From the NCBI GenBank assembly GCA_001767455.1, contig MELC01000090.1, positions 1-64,000 on the forward strand: DNA of 64,000 nt, read 5' to 3'. Below the pieces are notes generated by a model. That model had not been told where the DNA came from, made no database searches, and was given only the letters and a program-made list of their open reading frames with translations. Origin of the DNA: Acidobacteria bacterium RIFCSPLOWO2_12_FULL_66_21 (GTDB taxonomy: Bacteria > Acidobacteriota > Vicinamibacteria > Vicinamibacterales > 2-12-FULL-66-21). Shown piece after piece: positions 28,322 to 40,530 of this stretch (position 1 is the first letter of the stretch; each line of letters begins with the position of its first letter). Made by a program: the position numbers and the translations under genes.

Positions 28322-28621
28322 TTATCGAAGCGTCCCTTGAACCCAGCCGCGCGACAGGTAGTCGCTCATGCCGAGGCCGAACAGGATCAGCAGCCAGAAG
28401 AACCCGGACATGACCACGACCCACGTGAGGCGCGTGCTCCAGCGGACGTGCATGAAGAACAGGATGACCAGCGTGGCCTTGATGCAGGCGATGCCGAGCG
28501 CGACGATGTTGCTGTAGAGGCCGAGGTCGTAGAAGGCGACCCAGACCGTCAGGCCGGTGAACACCATCAGCGTCACGAAGACGGTGCAGTAGAGGCTCTT
28601 TGGCGCGACGTGACCAGACAT
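28322..28621 (-). CDS. coxD: Cytochrome c oxidase subunit IV (prokaryotic CoxD type)
   Basis: A 99-residue protein with three membrane helices (about residues 10-30, 39-60 and 67-88). The middle helix contains the family pattern GIACIKATLVILFFMHVRWS. This small subunit supports assembly or stability of heme-copper oxidases. It is the last gene of the ACIII-cox operon, two bases behind coxC, and is followed by a large palindromic array that may end the transcript. Confidence 0.9.
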   Translation of the reverse strand: MSGHVAPKSLYCTVFVTLMVFTGLTVWVAFYDLGLYSNIVALGIACIKATLVILFFMHVRWSTRLTWVVVMSGFFWLLILFGLGMSDYLSRGWVQGTLR

Positions 28622-28622
28622 A

Positions 28623-29312
28623 TCAGTGGCGTCCGATGAGATAGAGCAGCGGAAACAGGAAGATCCAGACGATGTCGACGAAGTGCCAGTACAGTCCCGA
28701 GACTTCGATCGGCGTGTAATACGTGTCGTCGAAGCGCCCGCGCCACGCCAGGCTCGCCATCACGGTCATGATGCCGAGGCCGACCACCATGTGCAGCGCG
28801 TGCAGCCCCGTCATCGCGAAGTACAGCGAGTAGAACATCTCCGCGCCCCTCGGGTAGGTCCCATGCCACTCGAAGAAAGGACCCGGCACGATGTGGTCGC
28901 GGAACTTCTCCGTATACTCGATGGCCTTGATCCCGAGGAAGGCCGCGCCGAAGACCATCGTCGCCACGAGCCACCCGACCTGCGTCTTCGCCGGCTGCCC
29001 GGTCTGCGCCGACCGCACCGCGAGAGCCATGGTGAGCGAGCTGACAATCAGGATGACGGTGTTGGTCGCGCCGAGCGTGATGTCGAGATGGTGGCTCGCC
29101 TCGCGGAACGCGTCCGGCATCTGGGTCCGGTACACCAGGTACGCCATGAACAAGCCGCCGAAGAACATGATTTCGGTGACCAGGAACACCCACATGCCGA
29201 GCGTGGACGCCTCGGCCTGCTGCTCCATGTCGTCGAAGTGATGCTGGAGGCGCGGGTGGCGCACGCCGTGCGCGCCCTCCGCGGCCACCCTCGCGTGACC
29301 GTCAGCCGCCAA
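28623..29312 (-). CDS. coxC: Cytochrome c oxidase subunit III
   Basis: A 229-residue integral membrane subunit with five predicted helices, starting around [18 protein letters not shown]. Typical features are the Glu in the first helix, [14 protein letters not shown] and the C-terminal [21 protein letters not shown]. Five rather than seven helices fits the caa3/bo3 type. The start is a TTG at 29312: it has a perfect AAGGAGGT ribosome site five bases upstream, located inside the last codons of coxA, and no ATG gives the full N-terminus. Confidence 0.92.
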   Translation of the reverse strand: MAADGHARVAAEGAHGVRHPRLQHHFDDMEQQAEASTLGMWVFLVTEIMFFGGLFMAYLVYRTQMPDAFREASHHLDITLGATNTVILIVSSLTMALAVRSAQTGQPAKTQVGWLVATMVFGAAFLGIKAIEYTEKFRDHIVPGPFFEWHGTYPRGAEMFYSLYFAMTGLHALHMVVGLGIMTVMASLAWRGRFDDTYYTPIEVSGLYWHFVDIVWIFLFPLLYLIGRH

Positions 29313-30900
29313 TGCCGACCTCCTTGCTGGGCGCGTATTGATGCGTGCGGTGCGTGACGATGGGGCTCACGACGAAGTTCTCGGTGGGCGGCGGGGACGG
29401 AATCTCCCATTCGAGCCCCTTCACGCCCCAGGGATTCATCGGCGCCTTCTCGCCGGCGAAGATCGACCACGTGAAGTAGACCATCGGCAGCAGGTACCCG
29501 ACCGCGAGCACCGTGGCCCCGGCCGTCGACAGGACGTTCAGCACCTGAAACTCCGGCGGGTACACGTGGTAGCGGCGGGGCATTCCGAGGTAGCCGAGCA
29601 CGAACTGCGGGAAGAACGTCAGGTTGAACCCGACGAACACGATGAGCGCCGCGAACCGGGCCCACCCTTCCGGATACATCTTGCCCGAGATCTTCGGCCA
29701 CCAGTAGTGCAGGCCCGCCAGGTAACCCATGATCGCGCCGCCGACCATGATGTAGTGGAAGTGCGCGATGATGAAGTACGTGTCGTGGACGTGGACGTCG
29801 AGGCCGACCGTTGCGAGGAAAAGCCCGGTCAGGCCGCCGATCGTGAACAGCCCCAGGAACCCGAAGGCGTACAGCATCGGCGCGTCGAACGAGACCGACC
29901 CCTTGTAGATCGTGGCCGTCCAGTTGAACACCTTGACGGCGGACGGGATCGCGACGAGGAAGCTGAGAATCGAGAAGATCAGCCCCGCGTACACCGACTG
30001 CCCGGCCACGAAGATGTGGTGTCCCCACACCAGGAAGCCGATGATCGCGATCGCCAGCGACGAGAAGGCGACGAACGAGTACCCGAAGACGTTCTTTCGC
30101 GAGAATGCCTGCACGACCTCGCTGATGACCCCCATCGCCGGCAGGATCATGATGTAGACGGCCGGATGCGAGTAGAACCAGAACAGGTGCTGGAAGAGGA
30201 TGGGGTCCCCGCCGAGCGCCGGGTCGAAGATGCCCAGGTGGAGTCCGCGTTCGACCGCGACCAGCAGCACCGTGATCGCAATCACCGGCGTGCCCAGGAT
30301 CATGATCAGGCTCGTCGCGTAGTGCGACCACACGAACAGCGGAAGCCGAAACCACGTCATCCCCGGCGCGCGCATCCGGTGAATCGTGACGATGAAGTTC
30401 AACCCGGTCAGGATCGAAGAGAACCCCGTGATGAACACACCGAGGCCGGCCGTGATCACGTGCGTGTTGGAGGCCGCCGTGCTGTAGGGCGTGTAGAACG
30501 TCCAGCCCGTGTCCACGCCGCCGCCGAGCGCGGCGACGAGCGTGAACAGCCCGCCGAGCACGTAGACGTACCAACTGAGCAGGTTGATGCGCGGGAACGC
30601 GAGGTCCTTCGCGCCAATCATGATCGGAATGAAGAAGTTGCCGAGCACCGCGGGGATCGACGGGATCAGGAAGAAGAACACCATGACGACGCCGTGCATG
30701 GTGAACATCTTGTTGTACGACTCGGACGTCATGACGTCGCCGGCCGGCGTCAGCAGCTCGAGCCGGATCAGGAACGCGAACATCCCCCCGAGGAAGAAGA
30801 AGGCGGTGATGGACGCGAGGTACAACAGCGCGATGCGCTTGTGGTCCTTCGTCAGCAGCCACGACGCGAGGCCGTGGCCGTTGGTGAGGTAGTTGGGCAT
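29302..30900 (-). CDS. coxA: Cytochrome c oxidase subunit I (A2-type)
   Basis: A 532-residue catalytic subunit with about twelve membrane helices. Visible ligands include the heme a His in [11 protein letters not shown], the CuB site with the His-Tyr pair in [13 protein letters not shown], the double His in [10 protein letters not shown], and the heme a/a3 pair in [14 protein letters not shown]. The motif YSHPAVY in place of GHPEVY marks the A2 subtype, where the channel Glu is replaced by a Tyr-Ser pair. It reduces O2 and pumps protons. The true start is ATG 30900; frame upstream is a shadow of coxB. It overlaps coxC by eleven bases. Confidence 0.96.
   Translation of the reverse strand: MPNYLTNGHGLASWLLTKDHKRIALLYLASITAFFFLGGMFAFLIRLELLTPAGDVMTSESYNKMFTMHGVVMVFFFLIPSIPAVLGNFFIPIMIGAKDLAFPRINLLSWYVYVLGGLFTLVAALGGGVDTGWTFYTPYSTAASNTHVITAGLGVFITGFSSILTGLNFIVTIHRMRAPGMTWFRLPLFVWSHYATSLIMILGTPVIAITVLLVAVERGLHLGIFDPALGGDPILFQHLFWFYSHPAVYIMILPAMGVISEVVQAFSRKNVFGYSFVAFSSLAIAIIGFLVWGHHIFVAGQSVYAGLIFSILSFLVAIPSAVKVFNWTATIYKGSVSFDAPMLYAFGFLGLFTIGGLTGLFLATVGLDVHVHDTYFIIAHFHYIMVGGAIMGYLAGLHYWWPKISGKMYPEGWARFAALIVFVGFNLTFFPQFVLGYLGMPRRYHVYPPEFQVLNVLSTAGATVLAVGYLLPMVYFTWSIFAGEKAPMNPWGVKGLEWEIPSPPPTENFVVSPIVTHRTHQYAPSKEVGIGG
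29318..29325 (-). promoter_or_regulatory. Ribosome site fixing the TTG start of coxC
   Basis: AAGGAGGT, the full complement of the 16S rRNA tail, lies five bases before TTG 29312, within the last codons of coxA. It is the reason for choosing this rare start codon. Confidence 0.75.
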
Positions 30901-30905
30901 TGTCC

Positions 30906-31916
30906 TTACTTCTTTTCTTTCACCGGCCGATCGCTCTGCTGCGGCAGCGTCGGCGCGCTCGTGCCCGCCGGTGCCGGCGCCGCGCCCTGCGCGCTCAAGG
31001 ACCGCACGTATGCGATGAGCTGCAGGATCTGCTCCTCGCTCACGAGCCCCTGGAACGTCGGCATGAGCGGCTGGAACCCGGCGACGATCTTCGCCTGCGG
31101 GTTCACGATCGACTCGCGGAGGTACGCTTCGTCGGCGACGGCCGTCCCGCCGCTCTGCAGTTCGACGGACTTGCCGAAGAGGTTCGCGAGCATCGGTCCG
31201 CGTCCCTGCGTGTCGGACCGGTGGCAGGTGCTGCAGGCCAGGTCCTGGAACAGCTTCTCGCCCGACGCGAGCGGCGAATCGGTCGCCCGTCCTCCGCTCA
31301 GCCAGGCCTGGAAATCCGCCGGCTCCATCGCGATGACCGACCCGATCATTCCCGAGTGCCTGGTCCCGCAGTACTGCGCGCAGAACAGATGATAGGTGCC
31401 CGCCTTCGTGGCCGTGAACGAGAGGTGGTTGTACCGGCCCGGGACGACATCCGCCTTCACGCGGAACGCCGGAATGAAGAAATCGTGGATGACGTCCTCG
31501 GAGGCCATGACGAGCTTCACGGGACGGCCGACCGGCACGTGCAGCTCGTTGATCTCCTTCTGCCCGTCCATGTGCTGGACCTTCCACATCCACTGCTTGC
31601 CGACGACGTAGATCTCCATCGAGCCGGCAACCGGGCGGTAGATGTCGAAGAACACCTTGGCGCCCCACACGAACATCACCATGACGATGAAGAACGGGAT
31701 GATCGTCCACAGCATCTCGAGTGCGAGCGAGCCGTGGATGGCGACGCCCACCTCGTCGCGGTGGCGGCGGCGGTACTTGATCGCGAACACGACGACCAGC
31801 GTCGCGATCAGCAGCGAGAAGAAGGCGGTGACCGAGAGCAGGAAGAAATAGAGGTTGTCGACCTGCGCGGCCTGGGCCGACGCCTGATGCGGAAAGAGCG
31901 GAAAATTCGTGAACAT
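30906..31916 (-). CDS. coxB: Cytochrome c oxidase subunit II with fused cytochrome c domain (caa3 type)
   Basis: A 336-residue subunit. Two N-terminal membrane helices (about residues 22-45 and 68-88) lead to a cupredoxin domain with CuA ligands in [11 protein letters not shown] and [14 protein letters not shown] cytochrome c domain follows (about 225-310) with CSTCH and the axial Met in PLMPTFQG. The C-terminus is a Pro/Ala-rich tail. The heme domain can take electrons directly from the ACIII heme subunits. ATG 31916 is preferred to 31964 because it gives the normal short N-terminus. Confidence 0.95.
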   Translation of the reverse strand: MFTNFPLFPHQASAQAAQVDNLYFFLLSVTAFFSLLIATLVVVFAIKYRRRHRDEVGVAIHGSLALEMLWTIIPFFIVMVMFVWGAKVFFDIYRPVAGSMEIYVVGKQWMWKVQHMDGQKEINELHVPVGRPVKLVMASEDVIHDFFIPAFRVKADVVPGRYNHLSFTATKAGTYHLFCAQYCGTRHSGMIGSVIAMEPADFQAWLSGGRATDSPLASGEKLFQDLACSTCHRSDTQGRGPMLANLFGKSVELQSGGTAVADEAYLRESIVNPQAKIVAGFQPLMPTFQGLVSEEQILQLIAYVRSLSAQGAAPAPAGTSAPTLPQQSDRPVKEKK

Positions 31917-31935
31917 CGTCAGGTTGAATGCACGC

Positions 31936-32796
31936 TCACACGGCGGCGTTCCTGCCGGCCGCACGCTCGCGCCGCAGGCTCACAAAGAGGAACGTCAGGA
32001 ACGCCAGGACGGTCGCGACGGCGCCAATCCGGATGGCGGCGATCGCCGAGGCGCCGTACTTGCCCGTCGTCGGGTCGTAGTGATAGCAGAGCAGCAGGAC
32101 GTCGTCGATCGGCGTCCCGATGCGCTCCTCCGAGGCCTCGATCAGGCCGAACCGGATGTCGCGCGGCGAGTACTCGATGCCGTAGAAATACTTGGAGACG
32201 ACCCCCTTCGGCGTGAGCACCTCGATCCCCGCGGCGTGCGCGTACTGATCGATTTCCGCGTCGTACACGTACCGGAAGCCGACCGATGAGGCGAGCGGCT
32301 TGATCGAGGAGTCCGGCCCGGTCAGGAAGTGCCAGCCCGCCGAGGTCTGCGGTCGCTTGTAGCGCTCCAGGTACGCCTGTTTCTTCTGCGCCGCCAGCTC
32401 CGGCGTTTCCTTTGGATTGATGCTGACCACGACGACCTCGTACTCGCGCCCGACGTCGAACTTCAGCACCCCGAGCGCGCTGACGAGACCGTTGAGCACC
32501 TGGGTGCACAGCATCGGGCACTCGTAGTAAACCAGCGCGAGCACCACCGGCCGCTTCCCGAAGTAGTCGCCAAGCCGTACCTGGCGACCGCTCTCATCGG
32601 TGAACGTCAGATCGAGCGGCACCTGCGCGTGCAGGCGCTGATCGATCCCGATCTCGCTCAGGATCCCGGGCTTCGCGACCGCCGGCGTGCCCGCCGGCTC
32701 GGGGAGCACCTGGGCGCCCGACGTCGCAGTCGCGACCGCAATCGCTATTCCGACCGCCGCAGCCTTTCTGCAGAACTTCACTTCGTCTTCCCTCAT
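31936..32796 (-). CDS. SCO1/SenC-type copper chaperone with C-terminal membrane helix
   Basis: A 286-residue protein with an N-terminal signal or anchor, a thioredoxin-like SCO domain with the copper site CPMLC (in YYECPMLCTQVL) and the distal His in DQYAHAAGIEV, and a C-terminal helix (about residues 255-275). It inserts copper into the CuA centre of CoxB, encoded immediately downstream. The family often lacks the second helix; extended forms like this are common in ACIII-linked oxidase operons. A word-repeat array fills the gap to the upstream gene. Confidence 0.92.
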   Translation of the reverse strand: MREDEVKFCRKAAAVGIAIAVATATSGAQVLPEPAGTPAVAKPGILSEIGIDQRLHAQVPLDLTFTDESGRQVRLGDYFGKRPVVLALVYYECPMLCTQVLNGLVSALGVLKFDVGREYEVVVVSINPKETPELAAQKKQAYLERYKRPQTSAGWHFLTGPDSSIKPLASSVGFRYVYDAEIDQYAHAAGIEVLTPKGVVSKYFYGIEYSPRDIRFGLIEASEERIGTPIDDVLLLCYHYDPTTGKYGASAIAAIRIGAVATVLAFLTFLFVSLRRERAAGRNAAV

Positions 32797-32797
32797 G

Positions 32798-32940
32798 CAG
32801 TCGATAGTCGATAGTCGATAGTCACGGCATCATTCACCGCTTCTTGACTCTCGACGGGCTCTGACTCTCGACGGGCTCTGACTCTCGGCCGACTTTGACT
32901 CTCGACCGACTTTGACTCTCGACTCTCGACTATCGACTGA
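32798..32940. repeat. Palindromic word array (GTCGATA, then CTCTGACTCTCGAC words)
   Basis: Three GTCGATA units (32801-32823) are followed by GACTCTCGACGGGCTCT and GACTTTGACTCTCGAC units that end in GACTATCGACTGA. The outer ends are inverted copies. On the minus strand the array supplies the last codons and the TAG stop (32930-32932) of the small membrane protein gene and ends two bases before the SCO1 ATG. The vocabulary matches 9880-9930. Confidence 0.85.
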
Positions 32941-33466
32941 TATGTCTTCCTCCGGCCGCCTCGCCGTACGCGGGGGCATGCGTTCCAACCTTCTCGTCCG
33001 CCGGCCGGCTGCGCGACGGCAGGCCGCGCTGGAGCAGCAGCTTCTTGGCATCCTCGATCGGCATCCGTGCGATGCCGGCTTTCTGATCCACCCAGCCCCA
33101 CCCTTCGAGCGTCGCGGTCTCCGCGTCGCTGAAGCGCTTGAGCCCCGCCGGCTCGTTCGTCTGGAGCCGCGGCTCGGGCGGAAGCTGCCCGGCGGGCACG
33201 GCGACGGGCGAAAGCTGCGGATCGTTCGCCGCCGCCTGGCGCTGGAGCACCGTGAAGACGCCATACACGACGGCCGCCACGAGGGCCGTCGCGAGCGCCA
33301 GACCGGCCGCAAACGCCAGCACCGTCCGCACGTTGATATCGCTGTGCTCGTGCGCCACCTCGGGGTTGTGGAGCTCCTCCGGGGTGTAGTGGTGGTGAGC
33401 CTGCACGGCCTTGTCCGCCGAAGCGTTGGGCGACGTCGGTCGCGAAGGCGGATCAGTGCGCGTCAT
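32930..33466 (-). CDS. Small membrane protein of ACIII-cox operons, function unknown
   Basis: A 178-residue protein with a polar, His-rich N-terminus (HHHYTPEELHNPEVAHEHSD), one membrane helix (about residues 47-72) and an extracytoplasmic part with LEGWGWVDQKAGIARMPIEDA. The GWGWVDxxxGxxRMPIxxAM-like pattern is typical of a small protein found next to SCO1 and cox genes. It probably helps assembly or links ACIII with the oxidase (inference). It overlaps actF by 14 bases. The final codons and stop lie inside the repeat array. Confidence 0.7.
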   Translation of the reverse strand: MTRTDPPSRPTSPNASADKAVQAHHHYTPEELHNPEVAHEHSDINVRTVLAFAAGLALATALVAAVVYGVFTVLQRQAAANDPQLSPVAVPAGQLPPEPRLQTNEPAGLKRFSDAETATLEGWGWVDQKAGIARMPIEDAKKLLLQRGLPSRSRPADEKVGTHAPAYGEAAGGRHISR

Positions 33467-34646
33467 GCGCGAACGCCTCCTTGAAGAACGGGTCGTTCAG
33501 CGGGAGCAGCGGACGGCCGCGCAGGTTGCGCGCGAACAGGAAGAACCAGAGGCCCGTCAGCCCCGCCGGCAGCGCCACGTCCATCCAGTGGATCGGGAAC
33601 CCGTGGCGCTCGAACATCGGCTCGACCAGCCAGAGCAGGTCGATGTACCGCATCACCAGGATCAGGATGGCGACCATCGCAAGGACGCCGCTCTGTTTCT
33701 TCAGGTCGCGCGACAGCAGCAGCACGAACGGCAGCGCGAAATGCCCGAGCACGATGGCGAGCGACACGTATTGCCACCCGTGCCGGAGCCGCTCGACGAA
33801 GAACGGGATTTCCTCCGGCAGGTTGCCCGCCCAGATGATCAAAAACTGGGAGAAGGAGAAATACGCCCACAGCATCACGAAGGCGAGCAGCAGCTTCCCA
33901 AGGTCGAGGAAATGCCCACGGTTGAGGATGGCCGCCATCGGCGCCGAATCCGCGACGAGCGCGAGGACCGCGATGACGAGCGAGAAGGCGGCGAGCCCCT
34001 GTCCCGCGACGAGGATGAAACCGAAGATCGTCGAGAACCAGTGCGCGTCGAGCGACATGACCCAGTCCACCGACGCGAAGGTCATCAGGAGGACGTACAG
34101 CAGCAGTCCCGGCGCGCTGACCGTGCGGAACCGCCGCGTGTCCGCTGGATGGACCGCCACCTCACCCCGATCCTGGCCGGCCGACCACTTGTTCAGCAGC
34201 CACATGCAGGTCATCCAGACGGCGAAATAGAGCACCGCGCGCCCGATGAAGAACGGCACGTTGAGATACGGCGCCTTGTTCTGCAGGATGTGGTCGGCGG
34301 CCACCGCCTCCGGGCGCGCCCACACGAAGAGCCGCGGCAGGCCGAACAGCAGCGGAACGAAGAGCAGCACGACGTACGGCAGATTGCGGCTGGCGGCCTC
34401 GAAGACGCGGCGGCCGACCAGGCCCCACTGCCCGCCGGACACGTGCTGCAGCATGAGCAGCGCGAGCGAGCCCATCGACAGGCCGAGGCAGAACAGGAAC
34501 CCGATCAGCCACGAGCGGAAGAACTGATCCGTGTTCGTCAGCGCCCCGGCGCCGCCGGCGACGAGCCCGATCACGCCCACGATGAGCGCGCGCCGCTGCA
34601 GCCGCGCGAGGGCGGGCACGTCGGTGATGACTGCGGGTGTCTCCAT
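33453..34646 (-). CDS. actF: Alternative complex III subunit ActF (membrane, quinone-side)
   Basis: A 397-residue integral membrane protein with about ten helices, e.g. ALIVGVIGLVAGGAGALTN, AVLYFAVWMTCMWLLNKW, LLLYVLLMTFASVDWVMSLD. The ASVDWVMSLDxHWFSTIFG segment and LLAFVMLWAYFSFSQFLIIW are recognisable ActF signatures. ActF is a NrfD-related subunit that with ActC forms the membrane core of ACIII. It overlaps actE by one base. Confidence 0.9.
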   Translation of the reverse strand: METPAVITDVPALARLQRRALIVGVIGLVAGGAGALTNTDQFFRSWLIGFLFCLGLSMGSLALLMLQHVSGGQWGLVGRRVFEAASRNLPYVVLLFVPLLFGLPRLFVWARPEAVAADHILQNKAPYLNVPFFIGRAVLYFAVWMTCMWLLNKWSAGQDRGEVAVHPADTRRFRTVSAPGLLLYVLLMTFASVDWVMSLDAHWFSTIFGFILVAGQGLAAFSLVIAVLALVADSAPMAAILNRGHFLDLGKLLLAFVMLWAYFSFSQFLIIWAGNLPEEIPFFVERLRHGWQYVSLAIVLGHFALPFVLLLSRDLKKQSGVLAMVAILILVMRYIDLLWLVEPMFERHGFPIHWMDVALPAGLTGLWFFLFARNLRGRPLLPLNDPFFKEAFAHDAH

Positions 34647-35314
34647 CAGTGCTTCTTTTCCGATCCTTCCGCCGCCGGCTTCGCGAGTTTCGTCGGGTCG
34701 CCGCCAGGCACATCCGACGCGGCCGCGTGCTGGGCCAACTGCAGCGCCCGGACGTACGCCACGATCGCCCAGCGGTCGCGCGGCGCGATCTGCGCCTTGT
34801 AGTCGGGCATCGCACCGAACCCGTTCGTGATCACGTCGAAGAAATGGCCGGCCGCGGCCGTCCTGAGACGATCGATATGGAACGAGGGAGGCTGCCGGTA
34901 GCCGCGCTGGACCACCATGCCGTTGCCGCTGCCCGTGCGGTCGTGGCAGGGTGAGCAGTAGATGTTGTAGCGCTCCTGCCCGCGGTCGAGCACCGTCTCA
35001 TCCACCGCGAACGGCAGCTCCGTCACGTCGTCCTTCCCGTCCTTGCCGGTGAAGAACGGCTCGTCGCCCTGCAGCGTCCCGCGCGCGATCGTGCCTTCGA
35101 CCAGCGGCCGCGCGCTCGAGCCGTCGGCGAAGAACGTGCTCGGACGCAGCGCTTTGTACCTCGGCTGGTCGTGCATGTCCTGCCGGCACCCGGCAACGAG
35201 TGCGAGGGAGGCAAGGACAAGAAGCACTTTCGAGCCAGCCGCCTTCGCGCTTCGCGCTACGGCGCCCACGCGAGAGACGAGCCGCGAGCTGCGAGCTGCG
35301 AGCTGCGAAGTCAT
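34646..35314 (-). CDS. actE: Alternative complex III subunit ActE (monoheme cytochrome c lipoprotein)
   Basis: A 222-residue lipoprotein: a hydrophobic segment with lipobox LVAGC (Cys about residue 43), then one heme motif CSPCH in NIYCSPCHDRTGSGNG and an axial Met in GFGAMPDY. It carries electrons at the periplasmic face of ACIII. Codons 2-12 are written by a GAGCTGC-type word repeat (35281-35310), so the signal peptide has an unusual extension; translation may truly begin at a GTG downstream. The annotated ATG overlaps the actD stop (ATGA). Confidence 0.9.
   Translation of the reverse strand: MTSQLAARSSRLVSRVGAVARSAKAAGSKVLLVLASLALVAGCRQDMHDQPRYKALRPSTFFADGSSARPLVEGTIARGTLQGDEPFFTGKDGKDDVTELPFAVDETVLDRGQERYNIYCSPCHDRTGSGNGMVVQRGYRQPPSFHIDRLRTAAAGHFFDVITNGFGAMPDYKAQIAPRDRWAIVAYVRALQLAQHAAASDVPGGDPTKLAKPAAEGSEKKH
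35281..35310. repeat. Word repeat inside the 5' end of actE
   Basis: Three to four copies of a GCGAGCT/GAGCTGC word cover codons 2-11 of actE. It is the reverse complement of the array at 12388-12415. Confidence 0.75.
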
Positions 35315-35862
35315 TCCTCGACCTCGTTCACTTCCATCGCCCCGAGATTCTCGAGAAACTGCCGCGTCGCCTGGCGGTCGAACTTCGGGTCGGCCGCTTC
35401 GATCGCCAGGAAGAACCCTTCCTGGCTCGCGCCGCGGGCGAAGCGGGCGACGTTGAACACGGGGTGGTAAGGGGCCGGCAGCCCGTTCAGCGCGAACATG
35501 CCGAACACCGCGGCCAGCGCGGCGAACAGGATCGTCAGCTCGAAGGTCACCGGGATGAACATCGGCCAGCTGATGTACGGCCGGCCGCCGATGTTGAGCG
35601 GGTACGCGACCGCCGACACCCATGCCTGCAGCCCGAATCCGATCAGCCCGCCGGCAATCCCGCCGAGGAGCACGAACAGCGGCACCCGCCAGTCCTTCAG
35701 GTGCATCGCATGGAAGAGCTCGTGGATGGGGAACGGCGAATACGAGTCGAATTCGCGATATCCCTCGTCGTACGTGCGGCGCGCCGCCGCGACGAGCGCC
35801 GTCGGGTTCTCGAACTCCGCCATCAGGCCGTAGAGCGCGCTGACCGATCGTGTCTGATCCAT
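35311..35862 (-). CDS. actD: Alternative complex III subunit ActD (DUF3341)
   Basis: A 183-residue membrane protein with the DUF3341 pattern: LYGLMAEFENPTALVAAARR, then GYREFDSYSPFPIHELFHAM, two membrane helices (about residues 63-85 and 103-125) and the cytoplasmic C-terminal GFFLAIEAADPKFD. ActD supports the membrane core of ACIII. It lies 16 bases behind actC and overlaps actE by four. Confidence 0.93.
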   Translation of the reverse strand: MDQTRSVSALYGLMAEFENPTALVAAARRTYDEGYREFDSYSPFPIHELFHAMHLKDWRVPLFVLLGGIAGGLIGFGLQAWVSAVAYPLNIGGRPYISWPMFIPVTFELTILFAALAAVFGMFALNGLPAPYHPVFNVARFARGASQEGFFLAIEAADPKFDRQATRQFLENLGAMEVNEVEE

Positions 35863-35878
35863 GGTTTCAGGCGGTGCC

Positions 35879-37255
35879 TCAGTGCGCCTTCGATCCCTTC
35901 ACCTTCGCTTCCGGCACCATCGTGCGCATCTCGAAGATCGAGATCATCGGCAGCACGCGGACGAACAGGAAGAACAGCGTGACGAACAGGCCGATGGTCC
36001 CGAAGAACGTCATCAGGTCCCACCGCGTCGGGGAGTACATCCCCCACGACGAGGGCAGGAAGTCGCGGTGCAGGCTCGTGACCACGATGACGAACCGCTC
36101 CAGCCACATGCCGAGGTTGACCACCATCGCGACGAGGAACAGATAGACCGGGGTCGTGCGCACCTTCTTGAACCACAGCCACTGCGGCGTGATGATGTTG
36201 CAGAAGATGAGCGCCCAGTACATGTACCAATACGGACCCGTCACCCGGTTCCAGATCATGAAGCTCTCGTACTGGTTCGCGCTGTACCAGCCGAAAAACG
36301 CCTCCATGACGTAGCCGTAGGCGACGATCAGGCCGGTGACGAGCGTCACCTTGCCCATGTTCTCGAGGTGCCGCATCGTGATGAAATCCTCGAGCCCGTA
36401 CAGCACGCGCAGCGGGATCGCCAGCGTCAGCACCATCGCGAACCCGGCGTAGATCGCACCGGCGACGAAGTACGGCGGGAAGATCGTGGCGTGCCACCCG
36501 GGGATGATGCCGATCGCGAAGTCGAAGCTCACAACCGTGTGGACCGACAGGACGAGCGGTGTCGCCAGGCCCGCCAGGAGCAGGTACGCGGACTCGTAGC
36601 GCTCCCAATGGCGCGCCGAGCCGCGCCAGCCGAGCGAGAAGACGCCGAACAGCCGCTGGAGGCGCAGGCCCTTCGCGCGGTCCCGCAATGTGGCCAGGTC
36701 CGGGACAAGGCCGACGTACCAGAACAGCAGCGACACCATCGCATAGGTCGAGACCGCGAACACGTCCCAGATGAGCGGGCTGCGGAACTGCGGCCACATG
36801 CCCATCGTGTTCGGGTACGGCAGCAGCCAGTACGCCGCGAGCCACGGACGCCCGGTGTGGATCAACGGGAAGATGCCGGCGCAGGCGACGGCGAAGAGCG
36901 TCATCGCCTCGGCAAACCGGTTGATCGACGTGCGCCAGTCCTGCTTGAGCAGCAGCAGGATCGCGGAAATCAGCGTCCCGGCGTGGCCGATGCCGATCCA
37001 CCAGACGAAGTTGATGATCGCGAAGCCCCAGCCGACCGGGATGTTCACGCCCCAGATGCCGGTCCCCTTGAGGAGCAGCCACGTGATGGCCATCATCAGC
37101 ATCATCGTCAGCATGAAGCCGACGGAGAGGCCGAAGAGCCAGCTCCACGGATGACGCCGCGTGAGCACGATCGCGGCGATCTGGTCCGTGACCGTGGCAA
37201 ACGTATGCCCCGGAGCGATGACGGGCGGCGGCGCGTAAACGGGTTCGTCTGCCAT
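35879..37255 (-). CDS. actC: Alternative complex III subunit ActC (NrfD-like, quinol-binding)
   Basis: A 458-residue integral membrane protein with about ten helices and NrfD/PsrC family features. Family segments include WWIGIGHAGTLISAILLLLKQDWRTSINR, IFPLIHTGRPW and VVSFDFAIGIIPGWHATIFPPYFVAGA, here read in short pieces. It provides the main quinol-oxidation site of ACIII. It is separated from actB by a 58-base gap with a hairpin and word repeats. Confidence 0.95.
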   Translation of the reverse strand: MADEPVYAPPPVIAPGHTFATVTDQIAAIVLTRRHPWSWLFGLSVGFMLTMMLMMAITWLLLKGTGIWGVNIPVGWGFAIINFVWWIGIGHAGTLISAILLLLKQDWRTSINRFAEAMTLFAVACAGIFPLIHTGRPWLAAYWLLPYPNTMGMWPQFRSPLIWDVFAVSTYAMVSLLFWYVGLVPDLATLRDRAKGLRLQRLFGVFSLGWRGSARHWERYESAYLLLAGLATPLVLSVHTVVSFDFAIGIIPGWHATIFPPYFVAGAIYAGFAMVLTLAIPLRVLYGLEDFITMRHLENMGKVTLVTGLIVAYGYVMEAFFGWYSANQYESFMIWNRVTGPYWYMYWALIFCNIITPQWLWFKKVRTTPVYLFLVAMVVNLGMWLERFVIVVTSLHRDFLPSSWGMYSPTRWDLMTFFGTIGLFVTLFFLFVRVLPMISIFEMRTMVPEAKVKGSKAH

Positions 37256-37256
37256 T

Positions 37257-37313
37257 CCGTAAGTCGTTGCTCGTTCTGTGTTGCGCAGCCCTTCAGGGCT
37301 GCCTCGTCAGTCG

Positions 37314-37322
<9 letters not shown>
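37257..37322. repeat. Word repeat plus hairpin between actB and actC
   Basis: AGTCGTTGCTCGTT and AGTCGTTACTCGCC flank a hairpin (GCAGCCC, loop TTCA, GGGCTGC; 37285-37302). The actB stop codon (37314-37316, minus strand) lies inside the second word. The words recur at 52606-52671. The hairpin could lower read-through after the iron-sulfur subunit. Confidence 0.7.
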
Positions 37323-40520
<3,198 letters not shown>

Positions 40521-40530
40521 GTGTTGAAAC

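Noticed and set aside
29338-31392. 684-residue plus-strand open frame
   Set aside because: Antisense to coxA and coxB; charged low-complexity translation.
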